Shown here: positions 11,201 to 19,208 of the stretch, piece after piece
Layout: each line of letters opens with the position of its first letter
How positions within the stretch are numbered: position 1 is the first letter of the stretch
Source of the DNA: Cristatella mucedo
Taxonomy: Eukaryota > Bryozoa > Phylactolaemata > Cristatellidae
Assembly (NCBI GenBank): GCA_009760855.2
Contig: WPIO01000017.1
Span: forward strand, 1,487,501-1,551,500
Direction of reading: 5' to 3'
Length of the DNA: 64,000 bases
Notes under the pieces: generated by a model
The model's database searches: none
Told to the model about the DNA's origin: nothing
The model's input: the letters and a program-made list of their open reading frames with translations, nothing else
Translations under genes and position numbers: made by a program

Positions 11201-11313
11201 TCATGAATCTTAGCAACAACATTAATATCTAGGAATGCATTTGATATGCGATGACGAAGCGATAACAGCTGCTGACGATCATAACTAACAAGCAGGTTAC
11301 TAGCCGCCGGCAA
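8290..11313 (-). CDS. LINE endonuclease-reverse transcriptase polyprotein, C-terminally truncated by a stop
   Basis: Encodes the protein that nicks target DNA and primes reverse transcription of element RNA. Residue numbers count from the TTG at 11313. The APE-type endonuclease spans about 112-320, with WN (116-117), LTETWL (142-147, catalytic Glu 144), GGGVAI, YRPPG, GDSN (249-252), LDQIF (Asp 291) and SDH (311-313). Reverse transcriptase spans about 585-835, with NYRPVS, SGFR, LLDLSAAFDT (Asp 677), GVPQGSVLGP and FYADD (766-770). A C-terminal conserved region contains ADLHWLPVKQRIDFK. The frame is open back to 11391 but has no ATG; the first Met codon is near residue 121, inside the endonuclease. 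The TGA at 8290-8292 replaces a GGA (Gly) seen in sister copies. The same frame stays open for 45 more codons with the expected SSYAPKAWNSLP sequence, ending at the normal stop at 8152-8154. All visible catalytic residues are present. Confidence 0.92.
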   Translation of the reverse strand: MPAASNLLVSYDRQQLLSLRHRISNAFLDINVVAKIHELCINKRKAPRSRRGGRNRQLRRRSLGGTCKLSTSSFGIPSIVSNRSARSPTCVTVNSSNLVVIKPVVTPSARLNACLWNPRSMCNKPLVISDLISENGIDLLALTETWLKSINCPTIKDATPTGFSFFHTPRSIKTGGGVAIAVRSKFNFKPFAVPSKQYFESIVLVSPENKLPIVAVVYRPPGTKSSFISDFSDLISILCARNRSFLVMGDSNVHFDNLSDAFSTEFRALTDSLSLVAHVHGPTHIKGHTLDQIFSYNCTLSSPIITKSCLSDHMQISFNLQCVPTSSSKITCESRNLKTLDIDAVRARISASPLLLNPPSDLSSLVDSFNTTLADTLDEFAPLTKRTVRPRPDGLWFTPDIKLAKSTKRKLEKAYKRSGLKVHRQAYEDYCRSYQSNLAKAKPSFYKNIVESQMHNPKMLTSTINHLLNRSQISSLPDDPNDDLADRFSRFFVQKIDKIRESIPAMTTSPLECCSSVPGCTSMSAFKQVTSDLVLKFVSQSKKTTSPLDPIPTVLLLHCIDLLLPCITNIINMSLASGHVPAPFKKAVVRPLLKKATLDQENLSNYRPVSLLPFLSKTLERVVADQLNSYIETSHLASKFQSGFRANHSTESALLRVYNDLLRNADMGRVSLLVLLDLSAAFDTIDHKVLLERLSSRLGITGTALQWFRSYLSGRLQSIDVNGQRSSEVPLKYGVPQGSVLGPVLFTVYTLPLADVIAKHNLGFHFYADDTQLYLCFDPSQPSSTSNSLNSLAACIDDIRTWMAAHFLKLNDDKTNLLVMGKPSVIQRLEGLTLKIGSASISPVESARNLGVIFQSNLSLDDHISSTVKPAYFQLHNIAKIRACLDKDTTSKLVHAFVTSCLDFCNSLLTGLLACAIRRLQLVQNSAARLVCRERRSCHITPLLADLHWLPVKQRIDFKVLSLTFRSLHSMAPACLSDLLPHQAKHRATRFSESNSLEIPHTNLKSF

Positions 11314-11589
11314 AGCTAAGGCAGCCGCCGGCGTGGGAGACCCAGCAGCCCGAAGCGGTGAGCGTTTAGATGTCCATAGGCACGTAATTTCTTACGCGCT
11401 ACGGTCAAATAACAATCAGAATAACTTTAAACAGGTCTTAGCTGTATCGTTTCCGTATACGATGTTCGCAAGAACTTCGGTTTTCGGAAGAATTCTGCAA
11501 CGAACAAGAACGCACGTTGGAGCGTTCTATGTCAGGAGGCGAGGAAAAAAGTAATGTGTACTGATTCAATTGAAACAGCATGCATAAGC

Positions 11590-11680
11590 AGTTTATTAAT
11601 AATAAAACATTGTGATAACACGCTCAAAGTACGCAATCTCTCTTTTGGCACTTCAACTGCCACATTCCACCGCTTCTATA
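11590..11680 (-). mobile_element. Diverged LINE 3' tail fragment
   Basis: AATAATAAAACATTGTGATA followed by CAATCTCTCTTTTGGCACTT is an inverted LINE tail. It lies upstream of the 5' end of the nearly complete LINE. Confidence 0.55.
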
Positions 11681-11699
11681 AGCTTTTTTTACACGGATG

Positions 11700-11910
11700 T
11701 TGGACAGATATCTCACAGGTTGGGGCTAACAAGCAATCAAAGGTCACAACATTTTGGGGAGGAGCCAAGTCTGCAGACTCGTCATGAGCTGGAGAATCTG
11801 TCTCAACGTTTTGACTCCACAGTGATCCAGCCGACCAATCAAACCCCCGGGGCTCGTCACATGCACCCCACAGCCAAAATAAAAAATGGCTGAAGTTCGT
11901 GGGCTTGATT
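11700..11910 (+). repeat. Unnamed repeat family D, copy 1
   Basis: Matches the reverse complement of 15085-15290 over about 200 bp. Shared blocks are CACA-ATTTTGGG, TTTTGACTCCAC, CCAATCAAA, GGGCTC and CACCCCAC-GCCAAAATAAAA followed by ATGGCTGA. CCAATCAAA resembles a CCAAT box. Class and full ends are unknown; no clear terminal inverted repeats seen. Confidence 0.65.
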
Positions 11911-12049
11911 ATATTGAGGCGGTCAGAGCAAGTCCTTGAATATGGGATGCTTATTCGTTGTAATCAATGCTTCAGCCTTTTTTACATATAATACACCGTG
12001 TGTCTTTTTATCACCACCGGCAAACCCGTAACGGCGCACATGACCTAAT

Positions 12050-12190
12050 ATAATATAAATCATTCGTATAACGCCCTCAGAGAGCTTAATATTTATTCAG
12101 GCACTTCATATATGCTATGGGGCTCGAGTCCATGACCTCGGCCAGAAATTGGTCGAGGCGAGCACTCTAACCACTGGACCAACCCAGCTC
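12050..12190 (-). mobile_element. SINE family B copy (B2)
   Basis: On the minus strand: GGTTGGTCCAGTGGTTAGAG (A box), GGACTCGAGCCCC (B box), then the tail with AATATTAAGCTCTCTGAGGG and CGTTATACGAATGATTTATA. It is the most diverged of the five full-length B copies. Confidence 0.82.
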
Positions 12191-12624
12191 GCACTATACA
12201 GCCGCACACTTGTAATGTATTATTTAATACTGCCCCCTTTCCCGAATAAAAAGTTTTTTAAGTGCTTATGCTCCTTTTACTTTTATTCTTCATTCTTTTA
12301 TTTTATTATTATTCTTTTATTTATTCTTTATTCATACTACTCTACCATGATGACCGCAGCGGCAAAGTCGTCTTCTGTCGGCTTTGGCTTGGCGTCTTTC
12401 CTGGGAAATTTTTCTTACCAGCCTCCCGAATTAGAGCACGGGCTGTGGGCGGGACCAAGTCGGCCATCGAATCGGTCGTGGGCGGGACTCAATCTGTCGT
12501 GTAAACGTCCTAACTAGGCGGAAAATTGGCCTGTCAGGAGGAAATTCTGCCGTTTAAACGTAGCTTTAGACCCACATTGACTTACAATCGAGCAATGCAT
12601 TGACTGAAAGCTTCCGTTACTCGG
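12191..12624. other. Unassigned stretch with T-rich tract
   Basis: A TTTATTCTT-rich tract (about 12260-12340) and then ordinary sequence. No domain or shared repeat. Confidence 0.45.
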
Positions 12625-13030
12625 GTAACGGTCCAAGCCTGCCTATCAGAACCTCTTTCCAACTAGGTCAGGCCTCATGCCACTCGCTCCTCTGACTGAG
12701 TCATATAGCTATGCCTAGAACCAATCTCGATTTGTATCGAGTCGAGACTGTGCCTTTATTTCGTATGTTCCCAAAGCCTGGAACTCACATACGACCGACA
12801 TCACGGCACCCCCTAACTTGACGGCATTTAAAAAAGCTAGAATGCACTTGTTCCGAACAGCATCTGCTTGGTCAGCGTGAATTTTTTTCGAGCGCAAGCA
12901 TGCTGTGTTTTCTTTCGCTGTTCATGTTATCACTAACCAAATTGACCTGCTTCCCTTACAGCATATGTAAAGTGCTTAGAAAGAATTATTTTTCTAAAGG
13001 CCCTTATTGCCATTATTATTATTATTATTA
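12625..13030 (+). pseudogene. LINE 3' fragment (ORF C-terminus to tail)
   Basis: Begins at sequence matching PAYLSDLLPHQAKH, passes through GACCGTGCCTTTATTTCG-like sequence and CCCAAAGCCTGGAACTCAC, and ends with TTACAGCATATGTAAAGTGC and an (ATT)n tract. Frames are broken. Confidence 0.8.
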
Positions 13031-13494
13031 CTAATTTACTCAACATGCGTTATTGACACTGTTGACTGTCTCCTTCTCGGTTCTCAGGCGCGTAAGAAGT
13101 CGAATCAACGTACTCACAGAGCTCGATCCACCCAATTCAATTTAGTTAAAAGTAACTTCGGCAAATATTCCCGTGACTGCAAGTTATGATGCCACCAGTC
13201 CACTTCAGTTCACTCCACATTGAGATTTCAGTTCTTTTTTCTACTAATCCACTACTTTTTGCTATGTACGTTATAAACCTTCGTAAGGATCTGTCATTTG
13301 GCAAGCTGCCAGTGGTGACCATCTATCGCCCCACCACGTACCAAAACTTTTATATTTAAGATTTTCAACATGTCACTTCAATTCTGCATTCTAGGAAATT
13401 TTTCTCGTGCTGGGTGATTGTGTAACATTTATTTTGATAAACAAGCAGGCCTCTATGTGCTAAATTACGTGTGCTCGCTGAATCATTTTCTCTC
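13031..13494. other. Unassigned stretch
   Basis: Between two LINE fragments; no recognised feature. Confidence 0.45.
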
Positions 13495-14065
13495 GTACAT
13501 CTTCTCGCCGACCTGCACTGGCTCCCCGTCAAGCAACACATTGACTTCAAGGTGTCACTCACTTTTAAGTCCCTCAATTCTTTAGCTCCAACCTACCTAT
13601 TGGATCTACTCCCTCACCAGACTAAACATCGTACCACTCGCTTTACAGAATCTAATTGTTTAACTATACCTCGTACAAACCTCGAACCCTTTGGAGACCG
13701 TGCCTTTAGTTCGTATGCTCCCAAAGCCTGGAACTCGCTCCCGACTTCCGTCACGACATCCCCTGACCTGACCACATTTAAAAAGAAACTAAAAATGCAT
13801 AGATTTATCACAGCATTTAGTGGTTCCCTGTGATTCGTCCTTTATGTGCTTATGCATGCTGACACTGTGCATGCTGCCACTAACCATACTTGCATGCTGA
13901 CCCTGTGCATGCCACCTCTAACCATGCTATTTTTGTTGTTTATTGAGCATGCTACCACTGACCATTCGATCGTGTTTCCTTTGCAGCAAATGTAAAGCAC
14001 CCAGAGAGAAATTGAGTTCTCTTTGGGCGCTTTTTCAAGTGTATTATTATTATTATCATTATTAT
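13495..14065 (+). pseudogene. LINE 3' fragment, C-terminal coding plus full 3' UTR
   Basis: A 5'-truncated copy. The frame from 13471 to 13833 reads LLADLHWLPVKQHIDFK and, later, FGDRAFSSYAPKAWNSLPTS and continues to the natural LINE C-terminus. The 3' UTR (GCATGCTGACACTGTGCATG and similar) and hairpin tail with ATT repeats follow. This copy supplies the reference C-terminus that exposes the stop in the long copy. Confidence 0.9.
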
Positions 14066-14370
14066 CCTGTATACGCTCCCACTCACAACATAGCTCACCC
14101 TCTCCATCAAGTTTCTCCCACTATTGCATGCTGTCAGCTCCTATTATTACCAGCTCCCGCATACATGACCACATGCGGATTGCAGCTTTTCACAATATAT
14201 GTCCTCTTCGGTATCAAAATGTGTCTATGAATCTTGAATCTTACGTTTTACCTTAACGCGCCGTTGTGCTAAGATTCTGTTTGCCTTTCAGGACTCTTTG
14301 AAGCCACTGGAGACGTCTTAAATCACAAATGCTCGACCCAAATAGGCGAATGCCACTTGCATTCAGCATT
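14066..14370. other. Unassigned stretch
   Basis: No recognised feature between a LINE tail and a CpG-rich block. Confidence 0.4.
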
Positions 14371-14860
14371 CTAACGGCATCCAGGGAGGAGGAGTGAGGA
14401 AGTGGCTCTCCCGTGAGAGTCGCGAGGCGGCGCGTATTTCCACAGCAGTGCGAGCGGTGGGCTGTCGGGTGCTCGCTGCCATCGGGTAGGCGCGAAGCTC
14501 CGCATGAGGAGGAAGAGAGAGAGAGAGAGAGTGGAAAAAGTGGAAGCGTCGGCAAAGGCCGGCGTGCCCGTAGAAAGTCAGGCGAAGGCCACAATTCGGG
14601 TCACGTGACGCTCCGTCGGCACGTGAGCGAACGTGGTGCCCGCGGTAGCGGTAGCTCCAGGGTGGGGCAAGGGCGCGAGACAGCTGACCTCTACCTCGGA
14701 CGATCGAGGAAATGGAACGGCAGCTTGGGCAGCGCGGGTGAGTCATGCCCGGGTGCCGAAGTGGCGCCGCTAAGTGAGCTTTGCGGAAGAAAACGCTACT
14801 TCGGAGCCTATTCAAGTATTCGTAACGTCGTAACCGACTGTCGTCGCGACGCACCCTGAC
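14371..14860. promoter_or_regulatory. CpG-rich block (possible CpG island)
   Basis: Dense CpG with a short (GA)n run at about 14513-14530 and CACGTGA/TCACGTGA E-box-like words near 14600. Open frames exist on both strands, as expected from CG-rich codons, but none resembles a known protein. It could mark a promoter; no start site can be assigned. Confidence 0.35.
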
Positions 14861-15084
14861 TTGACTTATTCATCGCAACATTGTCTACGTCCTGGTGCAA
14901 TTGCCGTTTCTTCGCCGACGACTGCTGAGTCATGTACGTTATTACCGGCCAGTTGACACGCCCTCTTGCTGCTGTGTAGCGCTAAGTATTATGCACCGCG
15001 CCAGATTTGTAGAAGAATTCCATAAACAGACGCACGACGTCTTCTATGTAGAATGGCTTAAGTCTGGGCTGCAGCCCATAAGCA

Positions 15085-15290
15085 TCCCACGTTCAAGGGC
15101 TTGACGTCAGCCATTTTTATTTTGGCCGTGGGGTGTATCTGATGAGCCCTAGGAATTTGATTGGCCGGCAGAACCAACGTGGAGTCAAAAGGTAGAGCCA
15201 GACCTGCTACTCCCAAAATGTGGTGACGTAGTAGCCTAAATCTGTGGGAAATCGGTTCAAAATCTGTGCTGATTTAGGAGGAGCGTCTGT
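15085..15290 (-). repeat. Unnamed repeat family D, copy 2
   Basis: Inverted relative to copy 1 at 11.7 kb. It contains TTGACGTCAGCC, with a full CRE-type TGACGTCA octamer that copy 1 does not keep, and the shared CCAAAATAAAAATGGCTGA block on the minus strand. Confidence 0.65.
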
Positions 15291-15837
15291 CGTGTAAACA
15301 CAGCATATAGAGCTTATAGGGAGATAGGTTCTTTCAGGGCGGTAGAGAAATACACGATGAAGATTATCAACGGGTGTCCGGTCAGTGTGACAACTTGCAG
15401 CCACGCGATAGTGACCGCTGCGATGTCCGGAAGCCTAGTGGCGTCTCCAGATGCGGGCAGCCTGTTGAACGACGGGGTGCGTATTCTGCCGTGGCTCGAG
15501 CGTATGCTGGGCAGCTGGCTTTACTCGTCGCTAAGTCAGCAGCAGCAGCACCAGCAGCAGCGCGCCGCAAGCCTGACAGGATGCGAGTTTCGCTGCTTTG
15601 CCGGCTTTGGCGAGCGAAGAGTGCTCGCGGAGGAGGCGCGTTGCCGTCGCGGCGGCGGCTGCCTGCGGCCACGTCGCGGTACACTGCACGCATGCGGTGC
15701 TGTCGCAACGCTGCCGCCGAAGCGTCGTCATTCGCCGCAGACAGGAGCGCTTAACTAATACGCTGTCGTCTATTTATAGATTGAGCGAACATTCGGCTAT
15801 GAGCACAGCGGCCATAGCAGCTAATTCGGTGCCGCTA

Positions 15838-15939
15838 CGTCGTCGTTTGTCGCAGAGCCAGCTCACTTCTCTCTCGCGCCCTGCTGCGGGCGCTATGCAA
15901 GAGCCGAAAGTTCGCTGGCTCTACGAACAAACGACGGCG
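15838..15939. repeat. Imperfect inverted repeat with inner hairpin
   Basis: The left arm (15838-15861) has GTCGTTTGT and GAGCCAG. The right arm (15915-15939) has their complements CTGGCTC and ACAAACGAC in mirrored order, with small internal mismatches. A second perfect 6-bp stem, GCGCCC/GGGCGC, lies in the loop at 15876-15893. Confidence 0.75.
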
Positions 15940-15960
15940 TATCAGCTGCGCTCGTAGCGG

Positions 15961-15995
15961 CGCTCGGCCGCGCCGAAGCGCGGCGCGGCCGAGCG
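15961..15995. repeat. Perfect 14-bp GC-rich hairpin
   Basis: CGCTCGGCCGCGCC pairs perfectly with GGCGCGGCCGAGCG across a 7-nt loop. It lies 21 bp after the larger inverted repeat. Confidence 0.9.
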
Positions 15996-16860
15996 CGTAC
16001 CGGCGGTGTAGCCGGCGCCTCGCAGCCCGCCTAACCAGTCGCCGACGCCGCCCTGACGCACGCGCGCACGCACGCACGCAGGTGCGCCGACGGTAGCGGA
16101 ACACCTCGACAGCTAGCGAGTTCGAGCCGCTGGCACAAACCCGACTGTTGCTCTGTCGCAGAGAGGTACGAGTCCGCAGCGCCAGTTACAACGTACAGCT
16201 GCCGCCTCGTTCGACGCCGGCAGCAGCATAACGGATCCATTATTGCACGAATTGGGCTTTGTACGCCGCCTAACCTCAGACATTATGATAGCTCCGGCTT
16301 CTAATCGGCACAATTCAGGAACCGAAAACTGTCTCTAGGCTGTCGTAATCGGGCTGATGGAGCGGCGCGTTTTATTGTAAGGGCGGTGGCAGCACGATAG
16401 AGCGAGGACGGAGGTGCCGAGGAAGAGCGGAACTAGCCACTGGAGGAAGCGCGCTTCGCACTAGGAGGGAGCGAGAGGCGAGGAGCGAGATAACCGGCAG
16501 CCGCGCTGCCAGTTCGGCGGCGCGGCCGACGTGCGCGAACGGCTGCGGCTAACAGCATGCGTTACGAACCAGCTGCAATGTCAAGCCCATAGGCGTTGCG
16601 GCTGCGGGCGAACCCAGCGCGCGGTCCGGAAGGAGACGGCCAGCTGACGAGAAAGATGGATTGCGCGTCCGATGCCATAGAAAGAAACGTCAGTTTACGA
16701 CATGGCGCAGATAGGCAAAGTCGGGTTGGGTAGCCTACGGCGAGAGACATGAGTGTGACTTTTGACCGCGCTTAGCTTAGCGTTTCGTTTTTCATTCGCA
16801 GGCGCATCACCGGCATTTTAAAATGTTTTTAAAATATTTAAAATGCTTGTTATTCAAGTG

Positions 16861-17146
16861 AGATGTTGCCTCCTTCCATGAAAATCTCCAACTCCTCGCC
16901 TCCAAATATTGATACAGAACGCTCCCCGGCTCGTCAGCAACCTGAAATTGATACTGAATGCGGCCTGCTCCGCCATTTTCTTTATCCCCATCCTTCCTCC
17001 TCATCCATTTTTTGCTCCTCTTGCTGCCGCAGTTTTTCCTCGGCGTTTTCATATTCGATGGTACCGGTGGCAGCCAAAAGGTTGGTATACGTTAACGTGC
17101 GCTCCTTAGAAAGAGCTCGCTGGACCTGAGCTGAGTTGAATCCGGT
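16861..17146 (-). repeat. 285-bp duplicated segment F, copy 2 (open frame)
   Basis: Second copy of the 5.6 kb segment. On the minus strand a 64-codon frame (17176 to 16982) is open and starts MEAAHHVCDTTGFNSAQVQ. It runs through ALSKERTLTYTNLLAATG and ends in the acidic EEEGWG-stop. In the aligned shared peptide only a few residues differ from copy 1 (for example Asp/Asn and Glu/Asp). The protein is not recognised. It could be the last exon of a host gene or part of a transposon ORF. Confidence 0.7.
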
Positions 17147-17149
17147 GGT

Positions 17150-18004
17150 GTCGCAAACGTGGTGTGCGGCTTCCACGTCCGGTCAGAACTAAGCCGAAGA
17201 CGCCGAGTTCGTAGCGGTGCTAGTCTAACCCAAAGCGCCGAATACTGGCGACGTCTGAACCTTGTAGTACGGCTAGTGACGAAGAGCGCTCATACCTATA
17301 CATATTCACGTCAATATCCATTATGTAGACAAGTTTATTTAACAGCAGCGCACGGTTACAGGCGCTCAACAGCAGCCACGACATACACAAATGGCTCTGC
17401 GGCCTAGAGCTTAAACCGGCTCCAATGCCAATGCTGAGTCTGGAATCCCAACTCCACCTATCTCGTGCGCTGGCTTTTTATAAAGACTCGGCCATAGATT
17501 ATCGCATAACGCATAATCGAGAATGACGACAATCAGCCATAATCTGTCTGATTAAGCTAGCGCCGCCGTTTCAACGGCGACTCGCTTCTCACATTTTCCT
17601 TGCCCAAGATGCACGCGGTACTTTTATCGCACTCGATTTCACTTTGTGAAATGAAACAAAACACAATAAAATTGCCCTGGAAATCTGGACGTATTTTAAA
17701 AGACATACTAAAATGCCTATTTTGAAGTAAATTAAAAATCTACGCACCCCTAGCTGCGCTGCAGATAGTTGCAAGCGAGGCAACGCCAGAACGTGGTGCC
17801 AGTCGTTGGTCCTCGGGGAAATTATTCGACGAGCGGAGGGCGTGTCAGATCACGTGGGTACCAGACTTGGTCAATAGTTCGGTAGTTTTTGCTTAGTTTG
17901 CCACTACCAACACGACCCATGCGATAAACTGTCTGAACGGGTCCTCTTTCGGCGGCCGTGTATTTCTCGCAACTCTGAGCAGAGATAGACAATAATTATG
18001 ATAC
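17150..18004. other. Unassigned stretch
   Basis: No recognised repeat, RNA gene or domain; CpG content falls back to background after about 17.4 kb. Confidence 0.45.
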
Positions 18005-18352
18005 CTGGAAATTTATATAGCGTCCTAAGAGCACTAAATCTCTTGCAAGGCACCTAGTATAGTCGGCCGTAAAGGAAGTGCGCCAATAGGTGGAGCGATA
18101 ACGTGCAGAGTATCGGCACGAGTTAGCTCACAGAGGACAATTCGCACGGACGCGGCAAATGCTGTGGGAACATTAAAGTTTTTAGCTTCTCTTTAAAATA
18201 CCGTCAATCGGCGGGGGGGGGAGGTGACGTCAGGCGGGAGTGGGTTCCAGGCTTTGGGAGCATACGAGCCCGAGTCAAGGTCTCCATAGGACTTGAGGCT
18301 GGTTTGAGGCACAGCTAGAAGACTTGAGGGGCTGAGGCGGTCGCGCCTCGGG
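18005..18352 (-). pseudogene. LINE 3' fragment, diverged
   Basis: Contains the inverted tail (TATAGCGTCCTAAGAGCACT), the 3' UTR remnant and GGGTTCCAGGCTTTGGGAGC, which is SSYAPKAWN in reverse. It ends near two short perfect hairpins. Confidence 0.8.
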
Positions 18353-18357
18353 CACTA

Positions 18358-18387
18358 GTGTGACAGGATCTAGGGATCCTGTCACAC
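18358..18387. repeat. Perfect 13-bp hairpin
   Basis: GTGTGACAGGATC and GATCCTGTCACAC are perfect complements across a TAGG loop. A shorter GAGGCG/CGCCTC hairpin precedes it. Confidence 0.9.
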
Positions 18388-18392
18388 CAGTT

Positions 18393-18466
18393 GTGTATTT
18401 ATTACAGATATGGGTATGTCTACATCTCCTTCTGTGAGGCCACAAAGTCATGAAGACCACATGGTT
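18393..18466 (-). repeat. Unnamed repeat family C, partial copy 3
   Basis: On the minus strand it reads ATGTGGTCTTCATGACTTTG then TGGCCTCACAGAAGGAGATG, matching the 3' ends of the family C modules at 34.6-34.8 and 46.25-46.45 kb. A (GA)n run lies on its 5' side. Confidence 0.6.
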
Positions 18467-18924
18467 ACTAGAGAGGGAGAGAGAGAGAGATGTGTGTGCC
18501 GTACGTGGGAGAGGGGGTATGCATAGCCAAGGCAAATTGTTGGTCGCTCGTCCGAGGAATGGCTGGCCAAGGCACCGCGACGGCTTTTCCCTGCAGAAGA
18601 TGGGGATTATCTACACTCGTTGCGTAAGTTTCCCTCGAAGTCACCGTTTTATCAACAAGTGAGCCATCGTTTCTTGACGGTATTGGGAGTGTGCTTTGCG
18701 TGGCGGCTCTATGAATTCGTACGCACTCTGCGAATTACTTAGCTCGTAGAGCCATTTTTCCACTGAGCGCGGAATTGTGCTTTTTTTTGCCTCATCTCAG
18801 TCGGAGTTTTGAAAAACTTAATCTCTAGGCAGCCTTTCGTTGTCCTAACCAGCAATAGTAACGGCTGAATTTGAGCCCGTGTGGCTGCTGCCGGCAGACT
18901 TAGTTTAAACAACACGAGAGTTCA
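18467..18924. other. Unassigned stretch
   Basis: A short (GA)n run, then unremarkable sequence. Confidence 0.4.
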
Positions 18925-19040
18925 CTGCCTGTGGACTCGCTTCGCTAAGTCATAGTAGAAGTAGACATAATGTGGTCACGGAAGACAATGCTGCGCCATC
19001 TTGCCGCGTGTCGGAAGTTCGCCGTCATGCCGTGTAACTG
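18925..19040 (-). repeat. Unnamed repeat family E, copy 2
   Basis: Reverse complement of the 4655-4790 repeat. It keeps GGCAAGATGGCGCAGC, TTGTCTTCCGTGAC and AGCGAAGCGAGTCCACAGG. It is directly followed by a SINE A copy. Confidence 0.65.
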
Positions 19041-19208
19041 AAGGACTAGGTAAGGCGGTTGCTTTCACGACCTCGGTCCTGAGGTCGTGGGTTCGATTCC
19101 TGCGGTGGGTGATTCTGTATCGCCACTGCAAGCGGTGGTGAGAGCCGTAAAGGCTCTTCTGTCACTATACAAAAAGAGGCTGTTCAATCAGCTAGAATTT
19201 CTTTTTTA
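19040..19208 (+). mobile_element. SINE family A copy (A3)
   Basis: Runs from GGACTAGGTAAGGCGGTTG (A-box end) through GGGTTCGATTCCTGCGG (B box), the body GCAAGCGGTGGTGAGAGCC and GTAAAGGCTCTTCTGTCACT, to the end AAGAGGCTGTTCAATCAGC. The first ~15 bases of the tRNA-like head are missing or replaced. Confidence 0.88.

Larger units (their letters stand above)
7923..11560 (-). mobile_element. Nearly complete L2/CR1-group non-LTR retrotransposon
   Basis: The longest and best-preserved copy of the LINE that litters the window. Read on the minus strand it has a short 5' region (about 11392-11560, limits uncertain), a single long frame with AP-endonuclease and reverse transcriptase domains (11391-8152, one nonsense codon), a 3' UTR of about 230 bp (8151-7923) and a short ATT-rich end. 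The 3' end carries CACTTTAC/GTAAAGTG and AAAGTGCC/GGCGCTTT pairings that share bases. The end lies 25 bp past the tRNA-Arg gene. No separate ORF1 was found. Clade placement (L2-like within the CR1 group) rests on remembered motifs such as YADDTQLY and the (ATT)n end. Confidence 0.9.
15350..16800. promoter_or_regulatory. CpG-rich block with strong inverted repeats (possible promoter region)
   Basis: About 1.4 kb of CpG-rich DNA, unlike its flanks. It includes a CTATTTATAG TATA-like word at about 15770, a cluster of hairpins (15838-15995), an (ACGC)n run near 16065 and an acceptor-like TTCATTCGCAG at about 16791-16801. Many overlapping frames are open on both strands, which argues that composition rather than coding explains them. 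A promoter or 5' exon region is possible but not shown. Confidence 0.35.

Noticed and set aside
8423-11206. Plus-strand frames across the LINE
   Set aside because: They are shadows of the minus-strand endonuclease-RT frame.
14253-15958. Frames of 100-160 codons in the CpG-rich blocks
   Set aside because: Open on both strands, strongly compositional, without recognisable motifs or splice support.
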